From positions 1-64,000 of the forward strand of contig NZ_QPIW01000002.1 in the NCBI RefSeq assembly GCF_003339505.1: DNA of 64,000 bases. The letters run 5' to 3'. Numbering within the stretch: the stretch's first letter is position 1; each line of letters begins with the position of its first letter. The position numbers and the translations under genes were made by a program. The notes beneath the pieces are model-generated. The model did no database searches. It worked only from the letters and a program-made list of their open reading frames with translations, and was not told the DNA's origin. Below are positions 1-7,876 of this stretch, piece by piece. The DNA comes from Runella aurantiaca (lineage in GTDB: Bacteria > Bacteroidota > Bacteroidia > Cytophagales > Spirosomataceae).

Positions 1-386
1 TGCTTACCCAAGCCAATGTGGCGGATAATAATGCTCATGTACTTACCCACTTATTGGACAATTTGAAAGGGCAGTGTTTCGGTGATCGAGGTTACCTTTC
101 CAGTTTGTTTTCCGAGTTTTACCAAAACGGATTGCAAATAATCACTAAGTTACGACGTAAAATGAAAAATATGCTCATGCCGTTAGGGGATAAACTTAAA
201 CTCCGCAAAAGAGGACTTATTGAATCTGTCAATGATTTATTGACGTCTATTTTTGATATAGAGCATACTCGACATCGAAGTCCAATCAATGCCCAAATCA
301 ACATTCTTGCTGGGCTCATTGCTTATTGTTTTTACCATACTAAGCCCTCAATCGTTATTGCTCCCCAAAAGCACCTATATCCATAA
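1..386 (+). CDS. IS982-family transposase, C-terminal part (cut by window edge)
   Basis: The reading frame is open from the first bases, so the N-terminal half lies outside the window. What remains matches the C-terminal part of IS982-type DDE transposases: a GDRGYLS block carrying an acidic catalytic residue, a K-rich ITKLRRKMKN stretch, the RGLIESVND block with the last acidic residue, then EHTRHRS and a closing LAGLIAYCFYHTKPS. The enzyme would cut and join the ends of its own element. The stop is followed by only 27 bases before the amidase stop codon, so the right end of the element must lie in that short space if it is intact. The terminal repeat cannot be recognised without the left end. 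The family call is from motif memory. Confidence 0.8.
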   Translation, partial: LTQANVADNNAHVLTHLLDNLKGQCFGDRGYLSSLFSEFYQNGLQIITKLRRKMKNMLMPLGDKLKLRKRGLIESVNDLLTSIFDIEHTRHRSPINAQINILAGLIAYCFYHTKPSIVIAPQKHLYP

Positions 387-413
387 CTCACGTTAAAATT
401 ACGTAATCTATTT

Positions 414-1613
414 TTACGAACGTTGCTTTCTGACTTGTTTTAGCCAATCTGCTACTCCTTTCCGAATCTGTTTCGCCATTTTTTTTCGGTACCCGTCTTC
501 CAAAATAAGCGCCTCGTCGTCGGGGTGGCTTAAAAACAGCCCTTCTACCAACACGTTGGGGTATTCGGTAGGGCTGTTGAGCGCAAAATTAAAACGACCT
601 ACATTGCCGTATTCGGTCAATCCCATTTCCAACAATCGCTCCAAAATGGCTTGACTCAACGGCCTGTATCCAAGGTGTTTATAGTACGTACTTGTTCCTT
701 TGGTTTTGGTGGTATCGCCTGCCGCGTTGTTGTGAATACTAATGAGCAAGTCGGGTTTGAGTTTACGAAGGCTCAGTACGCGGTCGGTGTTATTGATCAG
801 GGAATCATTGTTGCGGGTCATCAGCACCGTTGCCCCCTTACGTTCAAGTTCTTCCTGTAAATGTCGGGCAATGCTGAGATTAAAGTCTTTTTCGTATTGT
901 TTTGACCGCAGTCCCCGAGCGCCTAAGTTGCTACCGCCGTGGCCAGCGTCTACCGCGATGGTCAGGTCACGAAGGCGTAATTTTTCGGGTTGATGCGTAA
1001 CGCGTATCACCAGCCGACGCCCTTCGTAGCCGATGGCGTAACCCCAATGCTGCGCATGTTGCAGGGAAATAATAACCCGGAATTGGTCATCGGCAACCTG
1101 CTCATAATCAATGTTTTTAATCTCTTTAGCTGTGCGAAGTTGCGTAATCCAGTTGGTGTTGGCCGTGACCCCGAAAATGTCCACCACAATTCGCGCTGGA
1201 TTCATCTCCTGACGGCTGCGGTAGGGCAATCGTTCGGGCAATGGGATGGACACATAATCTTGGCGATTGTCGCCAGATATGCGCCAAGAAGCCGTTAAAT
1301 ATTGTACCGATGGGAGTCGTACGTTGGTATCGCGTTTGGTGAGGGTTTGTGGAATCCACGCCGACAGTTGGTCGGTCAAACGTACCCGATAAAGGTCTTT
1401 GTATTTAGCGGTGACTTTGAGCAACACCAGCGAATCGACATACCCCATTTTTGCGCCTCCGAGGCGGTCTTCACCCACCCCATAATTGAGGTAGGCCAAT
1501 GGGCCTTTGGTGCGGACAAAAAAGGTAGAATCGGATCGAAGTGCCGTGAGGGTGTCGCGGGTTTGGGCCTGTAAAAAAAAAGGAAAACAGGCAATGCACA
1601 AAAAACGAAGCAT
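414..1613 (-). CDS. N-acetylmuramoyl-L-alanine amidase (Amidase_3), secreted
   Basis: Zinc amidase expected to cut the bond between N-acetylmuramic acid and L-alanine in peptidoglycan, acting in the periplasm. With the start at 1613 it has 399 residues. Residues 1-17 form a signal peptide ending in LQAQ, a middle region of about 200 residues is AMIN-like or unassigned, and the Amidase_3 domain covers about 217-395. Visible zinc or catalytic residues are H225 (DAGHGG), E241 (YEKDFN), H294 (SIHNN) and E357 (VEGLF). An upstream ATG at 1652 would add 13 residues and overlap the lacI-type gene by 29 bases. I prefer 1613 because the signal peptide then begins normally and the gap is 10 bases. It may be co-transcribed with the regulator upstream, but its function is housekeeping. 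Confidence 0.9.
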   Translation of the reverse strand: MLRFLCIACFPFFLQAQTRDTLTALRSDSTFFVRTKGPLAYLNYGVGEDRLGGAKMGYVDSLVLLKVTAKYKDLYRVRLTDQLSAWIPQTLTKRDTNVRLPSVQYLTASWRISGDNRQDYVSIPLPERLPYRSRQEMNPARIVVDIFGVTANTNWITQLRTAKEIKNIDYEQVADDQFRVIISLQHAQHWGYAIGYEGRRLVIRVTHQPEKLRLRDLTIAVDAGHGGSNLGARGLRSKQYEKDFNLSIARHLQEELERKGATVLMTRNNDSLINNTDRVLSLRKLKPDLLISIHNNAAGDTTKTKGTSTYYKHLGYRPLSQAILERLLEMGLTEYGNVGRFNFALNSPTEYPNVLVEGLFLSHPDDEALILEDGYRKKMAKQIRKGVADWLKQVRKQRS

Positions 1614-1623
1614 TGGTCTGAAA

Positions 1624-2655
1624 TTACGTGGTGGCTTTGAGAGAAGAATCACGGATAATCAAATGTGTATCCAATTTTTTCGTTTCGAAACGAATCGTCG
1701 CTTTCGGGCGCTCAATCAGATCGATTAAAAATTCGGTGGCCAATTGCCCCATCTCATACGCTGGCTGACGAACCGCACTCAGGGCGGGATTGAGCAAATG
1801 AGCCGTAATCAAATTGGTAAATCCAACGATGGCGATGTCTTCGGGAATACGCAGCCCTTCTCGCCGAATCAGCGACATGCAAGTGGTAGAAAGGCGGTCG
1901 CCAGCCGTAAAAATAGCATCGGGTCGGTTGGGATGGTTAATCAACTCCATTACTGCCTGTTCAACTTCTTCCAAAATCATCCCCCCGTGACTGCAATACT
2001 TGATGTAGGAGTCTTCAATGGGGATGTCGTGGTTTTGGAGCGCTTTTTTGTAACCTTCCAGCCGTTCATACGTAATGGAAAGCCACGAAGGACTGGTTAA
2101 GTGGGCAATGCGGCGAAAACCCTGTTTAATCAGGTGCTCGGTGGCTTCGTATGCTCCAGCAAAGTTATCGGCGATTACTTTGTGCGTAATGTAATCCTGC
2201 GGTACTCGGTCAAAAAAAACAATCGGTAAGCCTTTGGTTTGCAGCTCTTTAAAGTGTTCCAAGTCATTGCTTTCTCCCGAAAGAGAAACCAGAAGCCCGT
2301 CTACCCTGCGTTGAGCAAGATATTGTGTGCTGACCAGCTCACGCTCGTAAGATTCGTGGTTTTGCGAAATCACCACATGATACCCACGATTGTAGGCGAT
2401 GGATTCCATGCCGTTAATGGCCTGCGAAAAGAAATTGTTGGCAATCTCAGGAATAATTACGCCAATCGAACGGCTACGGTTTTCTTTTAAACTCAAGGCA
2501 ATGGGGTTGGGGCGGTAGTTCATCCGCTCGGCATATTCCATGACCAGTCGCTTGGTTTCGGGGTTAATTTCGTAGCTCCCCCGCAACGCCCTCGATACTG
2601 TAGAAGTTGAAAGATTGAGCGCCTTAGCTATATCTTTTATGGTAATTATCTCCAC
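1624..2655 (-). CDS. LacI-family transcriptional regulator, probable pectin-locus regulator
   Basis: A 343-residue LacI/GalR-type repressor. The N-terminal helix-turn-helix is at residues 5-25 (IKDIAKALNLSTSTVSRAL), followed by the hinge helix region NPIALSLKENRSRSIGV and a periplasmic-binding-protein-like sugar domain to about 335. The start codon is GTG at 2655, and there is no better ATG upstream. It is divergent from kduD across 294 bases, the usual arrangement for a regulator of the adjacent sugar operon. I infer that it responds to a pectin breakdown product such as a keto-deoxy-uronate. Most Bacteroidota pectin loci are instead controlled by hybrid two-component or ECF-sigma systems, and none is next to this operon. 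A candidate operator dyad lies in the shared upstream region. Confidence 0.88.
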   Translation of the reverse strand: MEIITIKDIAKALNLSTSTVSRALRGSYEINPETKRLVMEYAERMNYRPNPIALSLKENRSRSIGVIIPEIANNFFSQAINGMESIAYNRGYHVVISQNHESYERELVSTQYLAQRRVDGLLVSLSGESNDLEHFKELQTKGLPIVFFDRVPQDYITHKVIADNFAGAYEATEHLIKQGFRRIAHLTSPSWLSITYERLEGYKKALQNHDIPIEDSYIKYCSHGGMILEEVEQAVMELINHPNRPDAIFTAGDRLSTTCMSLIRREGLRIPEDIAIVGFTNLITAHLLNPALSAVRQPAYEMGQLATEFLIDLIERPKATIRFETKKLDTHLIIRDSSLKATT

Positions 2656-2664
2656 AGTCTTAAT

Positions 2665-2680
2665 TATTGGTTTTGTACAA
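2665..2680 (-). promoter_or_regulatory. 16-bp motif TTGTACAAAACCAATA upstream of lacI-type gene
   Basis: On the minus strand the sequence TTGTACAAAACCAATA ends ten bases before the GTG start of the LacI-type gene. It differs by one base from a motif repeated twice in tandem before the AraC-type gene at 21824-21856. Its first eight bases, TTGTACAA, are a perfect palindrome. This could be a binding site for a common regulator, or part of a promoter. In this copy the C in place of T removes the TAnnTTTG match present in the other two copies on their opposite strand. Confidence 0.4.
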
Positions 2681-2787
2681 TTTTTTTATTCTGGGTAAAG
2701 GATTCTCTTTTGAGAAGTGAAGATACGCCTTTTTGGTAAACAACTCAAAAAAAAACAAGATAAACTCTGTTTCTGACATTTTGGGAA

Positions 2788-2801
2788 CGTTGCCGACAAC
2801 G
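2788..2801. promoter_or_regulatory. Candidate LacI-type operator (inverted repeat)
   Basis: CGTTG and CAACG form perfect 5-base arms around CCGA. Two of the three next outer positions would also pair only partly (6 of 8 overall). An even-centred short dyad containing CG near its middle is the usual look of LacI-family operators, and the location between the regulator and the operon it faces fits. Only one copy was seen, so this remains a suggestion. Confidence 0.35.
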
Positions 2802-2949
2802 ATTGCATAAAAAAAGTCAACAAAATATTTGTAATGTACTAAAATTATGGACTAAACTTGAATACTGCAACGACTGAATAGAATGAGGTAAAGCAAATGG
2901 ATAACAATGCTTTTTATCCAAATTTCTAAAAAAAATTAAAATCAGGAAA

Positions 2950-3711
2950 ATGAAAAACTTCGACTTGACGGGTAAAGTGGCATTGATAACTGGCTGCGAC
3001 CGAGGAATTGGCTTGGCAATAGCCACTGGTCTCGCCGAAGCGGGGGCCGACATCATCGGGGTGTCGCGGTCAATGCCGTTGCAAGGAAGTGAAATTGAAA
3101 AAGCCGTGCATCAATTGGGACGGAAATTCAGCCCCTACGCGGCTGATTTAGGCGACCGCAGTTCATTATACACATTTATCAATCAGGTAAAAAAAGACCA
3201 TTCTTGCATTGATATTCTCTTCAATAACGCGGGCATTATCCTACGCGAACCAGCGGCTAGCCACCCCGATGAGTATTGGGATAAAGTGCTGTCCATCAAC
3301 CTAGATGCGCAGTTTATTTTGGCCAGAGAGTTTGGGAAAGAAATGATGGAAAGAGGGTATGGGAAGATTGTCTTCACGGCCTCGTTGCTCACTTTTCAGG
3401 GGGGGATAAACGTACCTGGCTATGCGGCGAGCAAAGGGGCGGTAGGGAGTCTCGTAAAAGCCCTCGCCAATGAATGGGCGGGCAGAGGGGTCAACGTCAA
3501 CGCGATTGCGCCTGGCTACATTTCAACGGATAACACAACCGCGTTGCGGGCCGATGCCGACCGTAGCAAGTCCATTTTAGACCGTATTCCGGCGGGTCGT
3601 TGGGGCGAGCCAGATGACTTCAAAGGTCCAGCCGTGTTTTTGGCATCTTCGGCTTCTGACTACGTAAATGGTACGGTTTTGACCGTAGATGGCGGATGGA
3701 TGGGGCGGTAA
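2950..3711 (+). CDS. kduD: 2-dehydro-3-deoxy-D-gluconate 5-dehydrogenase
   Basis: A 253-residue short-chain dehydrogenase. KduD interconverts 2,5-diketo-3-deoxygluconate and 2-keto-3-deoxygluconate with NAD(P)H, the step after KduI in breakdown of unsaturated uronates from pectin; it is cytoplasmic. The nucleotide-binding motif TGCDRGIG is at 14-21 and NNAG at 92-95, with catalytic S145, Y158 and K162. The C-terminal TVDGGWMGR is typical of KduD rather than of FabG. It is the first gene of the operon, with kduI 47 bases downstream. The adjacent kduI makes the assignment much safer than SDR similarity alone. Confidence 0.92.
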   Translation: MKNFDLTGKVALITGCDRGIGLAIATGLAEAGADIIGVSRSMPLQGSEIEKAVHQLGRKFSPYAADLGDRSSLYTFINQVKKDHSCIDILFNNAGIILREPAASHPDEYWDKVLSINLDAQFILAREFGKEMMERGYGKIVFTASLLTFQGGINVPGYAASKGAVGSLVKALANEWAGRGVNVNAIAPGYISTDNTTALRADADRSKSILDRIPAGRWGEPDDFKGPAVFLASSASDYVNGTVLTVDGGWMGR

Positions 3712-3758
3712 ATATTTGAAATACAGCGAATTATTTCACATTTAATTAATGAACTCAA

Positions 3759-4589
3759 ATGCAAATAAGACACGAAAGTAGCCGTAAAGAAACGGCCCAG
3801 ATGAATACCGAAGAGCTTCGCGAAAACTTCTTGATTGAAACACTATTTACACCCAATCAAATCGAATGGGTGTATTCGCATTATGACCGGGTGTTGACTG
3901 GCGGTGCAATGCCGCTGGAGAGTACCATTACGCTCGAAACACACGATGCTCTCAAAGCTACCTATTTTCTGGAGCGCCGCGAACTGGGCATTATCAATGT
4001 GGGGGGCAAAGGCCGTATCGTGGCCGACGGAGTTACGTTTGAACTGGACAAATTAGGTTGTTTGTACCTAGGGAAAGGTACTCAGAATGTGGTTTTTAGC
4101 AGCCAAAATGTAGAGAACCCTGCCCGCTTCTTTTTGTTGTCGTCGCCAGCGCATCATACGTATCCCAATCGGGCTTTTACCAAAGAAGAAGCGTCGCCGG
4201 TTAATCTGGGTGCGGTCGAAACGGCCAACCAACGCACCATTTACAAATACATCCACGAAGGCGGTATTCAAAGCTGTCAATTGGTGATGGGATTGACGGT
4301 ACTCCAAACGGGGAGTGTCTGGAATACGATGCCGGCTCACACGCACGACCGACGCATGGAGGCCTATTGTTACTTTGACGTGCCCGAAAACCACGGGGTG
4401 CTGCACCTCATGGGCGAGCCTACACAAACGCGTCATTTGTGGGTAGCCAATCACCAAGCTATCCTTTCACCGCCGTGGTCGATTCACTCGGGCTGCGGTA
4501 CGTCCAGCTATTCTTTCATCTGGGGAATGGCGGGCGAGAACAAGGATTTTACCGATATGGATTTGCTTCCGATTCCTGCTTTACGATAG
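3759..4589 (+). CDS. kduI: 5-dehydro-4-deoxy-D-glucuronate isomerase
   Basis: A 276-residue cupin isomerase that converts 5-keto-4-deoxyuronate, formed by spontaneous rearrangement of unsaturated galacturonate, to 2,5-diketo-3-deoxygluconate, the substrate of KduD. The zinc ligands expected in the family are present: H194 and H196 (MPAHTHDRR), E201 and H243 (WSIHSGCG). The length matches the family, and the opening MQIRHESSRKE..NTEELRENF aligns with the usual KduI start, which supports the ATG at 3759. It sits between kduD and susC (28 bases before susC), consistent with one transcript. Confidence 0.96.
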   Translation: MQIRHESSRKETAQMNTEELRENFLIETLFTPNQIEWVYSHYDRVLTGGAMPLESTITLETHDALKATYFLERRELGIINVGGKGRIVADGVTFELDKLGCLYLGKGTQNVVFSSQNVENPARFFLLSSPAHHTYPNRAFTKEEASPVNLGAVETANQRTIYKYIHEGGIQSCQLVMGLTVLQTGSVWNTMPAHTHDRRMEAYCYFDVPENHGVLHLMGEPTQTRHLWVANHQAILSPPWSIHSGCGTSSYSFIWGMAGENKDFTDMDLLPIPALR

Positions 4590-4617
4590 TTACTTACACC
4601 AATAAACGACCTATTAC

Positions 4618-7600
4618 ATGAAAAAACACCTTTTTACCTTATGCTTGTTTCTCGGTTTTGTGCCCTTGGCATGGTCGCAAAATCGGCGGGTAACGGGAAC
4701 CGTGACCGACGGCGTATCGGGCGAAACCCTACCTGGCGTGAGTATTTTGCTCAAAGGCACCAACGTAGGAACGACCACTTCTGTCGAAGGAAAGTTCTCG
4801 ATTAACGTTCCCGAAAAAAATGAGGCAGTGCTTATTTTTAGCTTTGTGGGCTACCTCCCCGAAAGCGTCGTAGTGGGCAACCGCTCGGAGGTAAATCTCT
4901 CCCTCAATCCCGACCAAAAAATGTTGGAGGAGGTGGTTGTGATTGGGTACGGCGAGGCCATCAATCGCCGCGATTTGACGGGTTCGGTTTCGTCGGTCGG
5001 GGCTAAGCAATTGAAAGATATTCCCCTCACCAATGCCGCCGAAGCCCTCACGGGGCGCTTGGCGGGAGTGCGTGTTACCACCTCAGAAGGTGCGCCGGGG
5101 GCCGATATTCAAATCCGTATTCGTGGCGGCGGTTCTATTACCCAAGATAATTCACCCATCTATATCGTTGACGGGATTCAGGTTGAAAATGCGCTTTCAT
5201 TCCTTTCGCCGCAAGATATTGAGACCATTGATGTGCTGAAAGATGCTTCAACGACCGCTATTTATGGCGCACGTGGCGCTAATGGCGTGGTAATTATTAC
5301 CACAAAGTCGGGCAAAGGTGGCAAAACAACCGTGAGTTATAACGGCTCCGTGGGCGTACGTGAAATATTTAAAAAACTGCCCGTCATGAATCCGTACGAT
5401 TTTGTACGTTGGCAGTACGAGCGCAGCCGCAACGATGCAGCGGCCGAAAAAAGCTTTTCGGATCAGTACGGTGCTTGGGAAAACCTCAATCAATACAAAA
5501 CCGTAACCCCGATTGACTGGCAAGAAGAGGTATTTGGGCGGCAGGCCACGTACCAAAACCATAATTTGATTGTCAACGGTGGCAATGCCGCTACCAACTA
5601 TAATTTAAGTCTTACGGCCAACAAAGAAGACGGTGTATTGTTGGAATCAGGTTTTGACCGGTATTTGGCGACCTTCAAAATGGACCACAAAGCCTCCGAA
5701 AAACTGCGGCTTGGATTCAACGTACGCTACCTGAACCAGACTGTCAGCGGAGCAGGTACTACCACAAGCGGGACGAAATCGACCAACCGCCTTCGCCACT
5801 CAGTGCAGTATCGTCCGTTGGTTGTTGGGGTGGCTCCAGAAGTAGATGATTTTGATGAAGATCTCTATATATCTTCGGGCAACTTGGTCAATCCCATTCT
5901 GATGACGCAGGCCGAATACCGCAAAGCCTACACGAAAGCCATCAACCTGAGCGGCTACGCAAGCTACAGTATTCTGAAAAATCTGACGTTTAAAACCACC
6001 ATCGGAATTGACAACAATGATGCCCGGAATAACTCATTCTGGAGTAAAATTACGGGAACTGCCCGCAATTTTGCCCGGCAGCCAGTAGCTTCTATTTTTC
6101 AACAATCGGCCGTTACCATCAACAATTCAAATACGCTGCAATACAGCAAAAAGTTTGAGTCCAAACACGACTTAAACGTGATTGTAGGGCAGGAAATTTA
6201 TCAGAATGTCAGCAAAAGTACCACGATTGAAACGCGCTATTTTCCCAGCGATATTTCGGCCGAACAGGCCTTGGCCAACATGGGCCTCGGCTCGCCGCCC
6301 ACGGGCGCACAGCAGGCGCGGCCTATCTCCAACGAAACGCCTGCCAACCGTCTGTTTTCGTTGTTTGGGCGCGTGAGTTATGGATATAATGATAAATATT
6401 TGGCGACGGTTTCGCTGCGTTCCGACCGTTCTTCGAAGTTTAAGTACGCCAACGGAGCGCTCGTTTTTCCTTCGGGAACCGTGGCTTGGCGCTTTACTAA
6501 GGAGAATTTTATGAAAGGAAGCAAATTTCTCACCGACGGTAAAGTGCGACTTGGATACGGTGTTGCGGGCAATAACCGCATTGGCGATTTATTGTATCAG
6601 CAACTGTACGGCGTCACGGGCGAATACGCCCTCAACCACAGCGTGTTGCCGGGCTATGCGCCGATTGCCTTGGCCAATGAGGACTTGAAATGGGAGTCAA
6701 ACGTGTCACAAAACGTAGGTTTGGATTTATCATTTTTGAGTAACCGTTTCCAACTTTCCATTGATGCGTACAAAAACAGCGGAAGAAATTTATTGTTGGC
6801 CGTGGCTATTCCTCCAACTTCGGGGTATTCGTCGCAAATCAAAAATTTGGGCTCTACTACCAATAAGGGAATCGAAGTACAGCTAAACGCGTACATCATT
6901 CAGAAAAAAGACTTTACGTGGAATTCAAACCTGAACATTTCGACCAATAAAAATACGGTGACGGGGCTCGGTACGGTGACCCAATTGACCCGCAACTCAG
7001 GCTGGCAAGGCTCCGACGGCACCGATGATTACCTCGTAAAAGTAGGCGAGCCAGTAGGGCTGATGTACGGTTTTGTGACCGACGGATTTTATAAAGTGGA
7101 TGATTTTACCTTCAATGCAACCACCAATACTTATACCATTAAGCCGGGTATTGCCGTCAATTCTGTCTATGGCACCCCGCAGCCGGGGATGTTGAAATGG
7201 AAAGACATTGATGGTGACGGACTTGTCACTGCCGACAAAGACCGCACGGTTATCGGCAATGCCAACCCGAAATTTATCGGTGGCTGGAACAACCAGATTG
7301 CGTATAAAAACTTCGATTTGAGCCTGTTTATGAACTGGGTGGTAGGGAATGACATCTACAACGCCAATAAAATTGAAATGACCGACGGGGCGTTTCCAAG
7401 CCTAAACATGCTGGAATTTATGAAAGACCGCTGGACCAACATCAACGACCAAGGACAGGTTGTCACTGACCCCACTTCGCTGGCGGCCTTGAATGCCAAC
7501 GCCACTATTTGGTCGCCAGTGCGCGTTCAGCGTTATTGGTTGCACTCGTGGGCAGTTGAAGATGGTTCGTTTTTAAGAATCAACAACCTCACTGTGGGCT

Positions 7601-7809
7601 ATTCGTTGCCGAGTGAAGTGTTGAAGAAAATCAAACTGTCAAGATTCCGGGCTTTTGCGACGGTCAACAATTTGGCCACGTTGACCAAATACACTGGCTA
7701 CGACCCCGAAGTAAATACGCGTCGCTCCGATCCACTTACGCAAGGAGTCGATTTTGCAGGCTATCCTCGGGCTAAAACATGGGTTTTGGGAGTGAATTTG
7801 ACGTTTTAA
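4618..7809 (+). CDS. SusC/RagA-type TonB-dependent outer-membrane transporter
   Basis: A 1063-residue outer-membrane protein predicted to import pectic oligosaccharides with its SusD partner. Residues 1-21 are a signal peptide ending AWSQ. A carboxypeptidase-D-regulatory-like domain spans about 22-105, a TonB-box-like stretch (EEVVVIGYG) follows, then a plug domain to about 235 with the SusC-type signature around DGIQ and DVLKDASTTAIYGARGANG. The rest is a large beta-barrel ending in aromatic F (GVNLTF). It is followed by the SusD gene after 67 bases. Substrate specificity is inferred from the surrounding pectin enzymes, not from the transporter sequence. Confidence 0.95.
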   Translation: MKKHLFTLCLFLGFVPLAWSQNRRVTGTVTDGVSGETLPGVSILLKGTNVGTTTSVEGKFSINVPEKNEAVLIFSFVGYLPESVVVGNRSEVNLSLNPDQKMLEEVVVIGYGEAINRRDLTGSVSSVGAKQLKDIPLTNAAEALTGRLAGVRVTTSEGAPGADIQIRIRGGGSITQDNSPIYIVDGIQVENALSFLSPQDIETIDVLKDASTTAIYGARGANGVVIITTKSGKGGKTTVSYNGSVGVREIFKKLPVMNPYDFVRWQYERSRNDAAAEKSFSDQYGAWENLNQYKTVTPIDWQEEVFGRQATYQNHNLIVNGGNAATNYNLSLTANKEDGVLLESGFDRYLATFKMDHKASEKLRLGFNVRYLNQTVSGAGTTTSGTKSTNRLRHSVQYRPLVVGVAPEVDDFDEDLYISSGNLVNPILMTQAEYRKAYTKAINLSGYASYSILKNLTFKTTIGIDNNDARNNSFWSKITGTARNFARQPVASIFQQSAVTINNSNTLQYSKKFESKHDLNVIVGQEIYQNVSKSTTIETRYFPSDISAEQALANMGLGSPPTGAQQARPISNETPANRLFSLFGRVSYGYNDKYLATVSLRSDRSSKFKYANGALVFPSGTVAWRFTKENFMKGSKFLTDGKVRLGYGVAGNNRIGDLLYQQLYGVTGEYALNHSVLPGYAPIALANEDLKWESNVSQNVGLDLSFLSNRFQLSIDAYKNSGRNLLLAVAIPPTSGYSSQIKNLGSTTNKGIEVQLNAYIIQKKDFTWNSNLNISTNKNTVTGLGTVTQLTRNSGWQGSDGTDDYLVKVGEPVGLMYGFVTDGFYKVDDFTFNATTNTYTIKPGIAVNSVYGTPQPGMLKWKDIDGDGLVTADKDRTVIGNANPKFIGGWNNQIAYKNFDLSLFMNWVVGNDIYNANKIEMTDGAFPSLNMLEFMKDRWTNINDQGQVVTDPTSLAALNANATIWSPVRVQRYWLHSWAVEDGSFLRINNLTVGYSLPSEVLKKIKLSRFRAFATVNNLATLTKYTGYDPEVNTRRSDPLTQGVDFAGYPRAKTWVLGVNLTF

Positions 7810-7822
7810 CCTCATCCCTAAA

Positions 7823-7847
7823 TCCCTTCTCCAGAAAGTAGAAGGGA
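7823..7847 (+). promoter_or_regulatory. Hairpin between susC and susD genes
   Basis: TCCCTTCT (7823-7830) and AGAAGGGA (7840-7847) pair perfectly over 8 bases with a 9-base loop. No T-run follows, so it is a poor intrinsic terminator. It may protect the 3' end of the susC message or lower downstream expression. Confidence 0.4.
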
Positions 7848-7876
7848 CTTTAAAACATCTATAATTTCGATTCAAG

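Larger units (their letters stand above)
2656..2949. promoter_or_regulatory. Divergent control region between lacI-type gene and kduD
   Basis: 294 bases without a gene. The region is AT-rich, with several runs of A or T, and must hold the promoters of the regulator (leftward) and of the pectin operon (rightward). The sequence AATATTTG near 2824-2831 is one mismatch from the Bacteroidota -7 consensus TAnnTTTG. I cannot fix a transcription start. The inverted repeat at 2788-2801 and the motif at 2665-2680 are listed separately. Confidence 0.55.

Noticed and set aside
387-413. Terminal inverted repeat of the IS982 element
   Set aside because: The left end is outside the window, so no repeat pair can be shown.
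2817-3056. 79-codon minus-strand frame at the kduD promoter
   Set aside because: It overlaps the kduD start region antisense; low-complexity hydrophobic translation.
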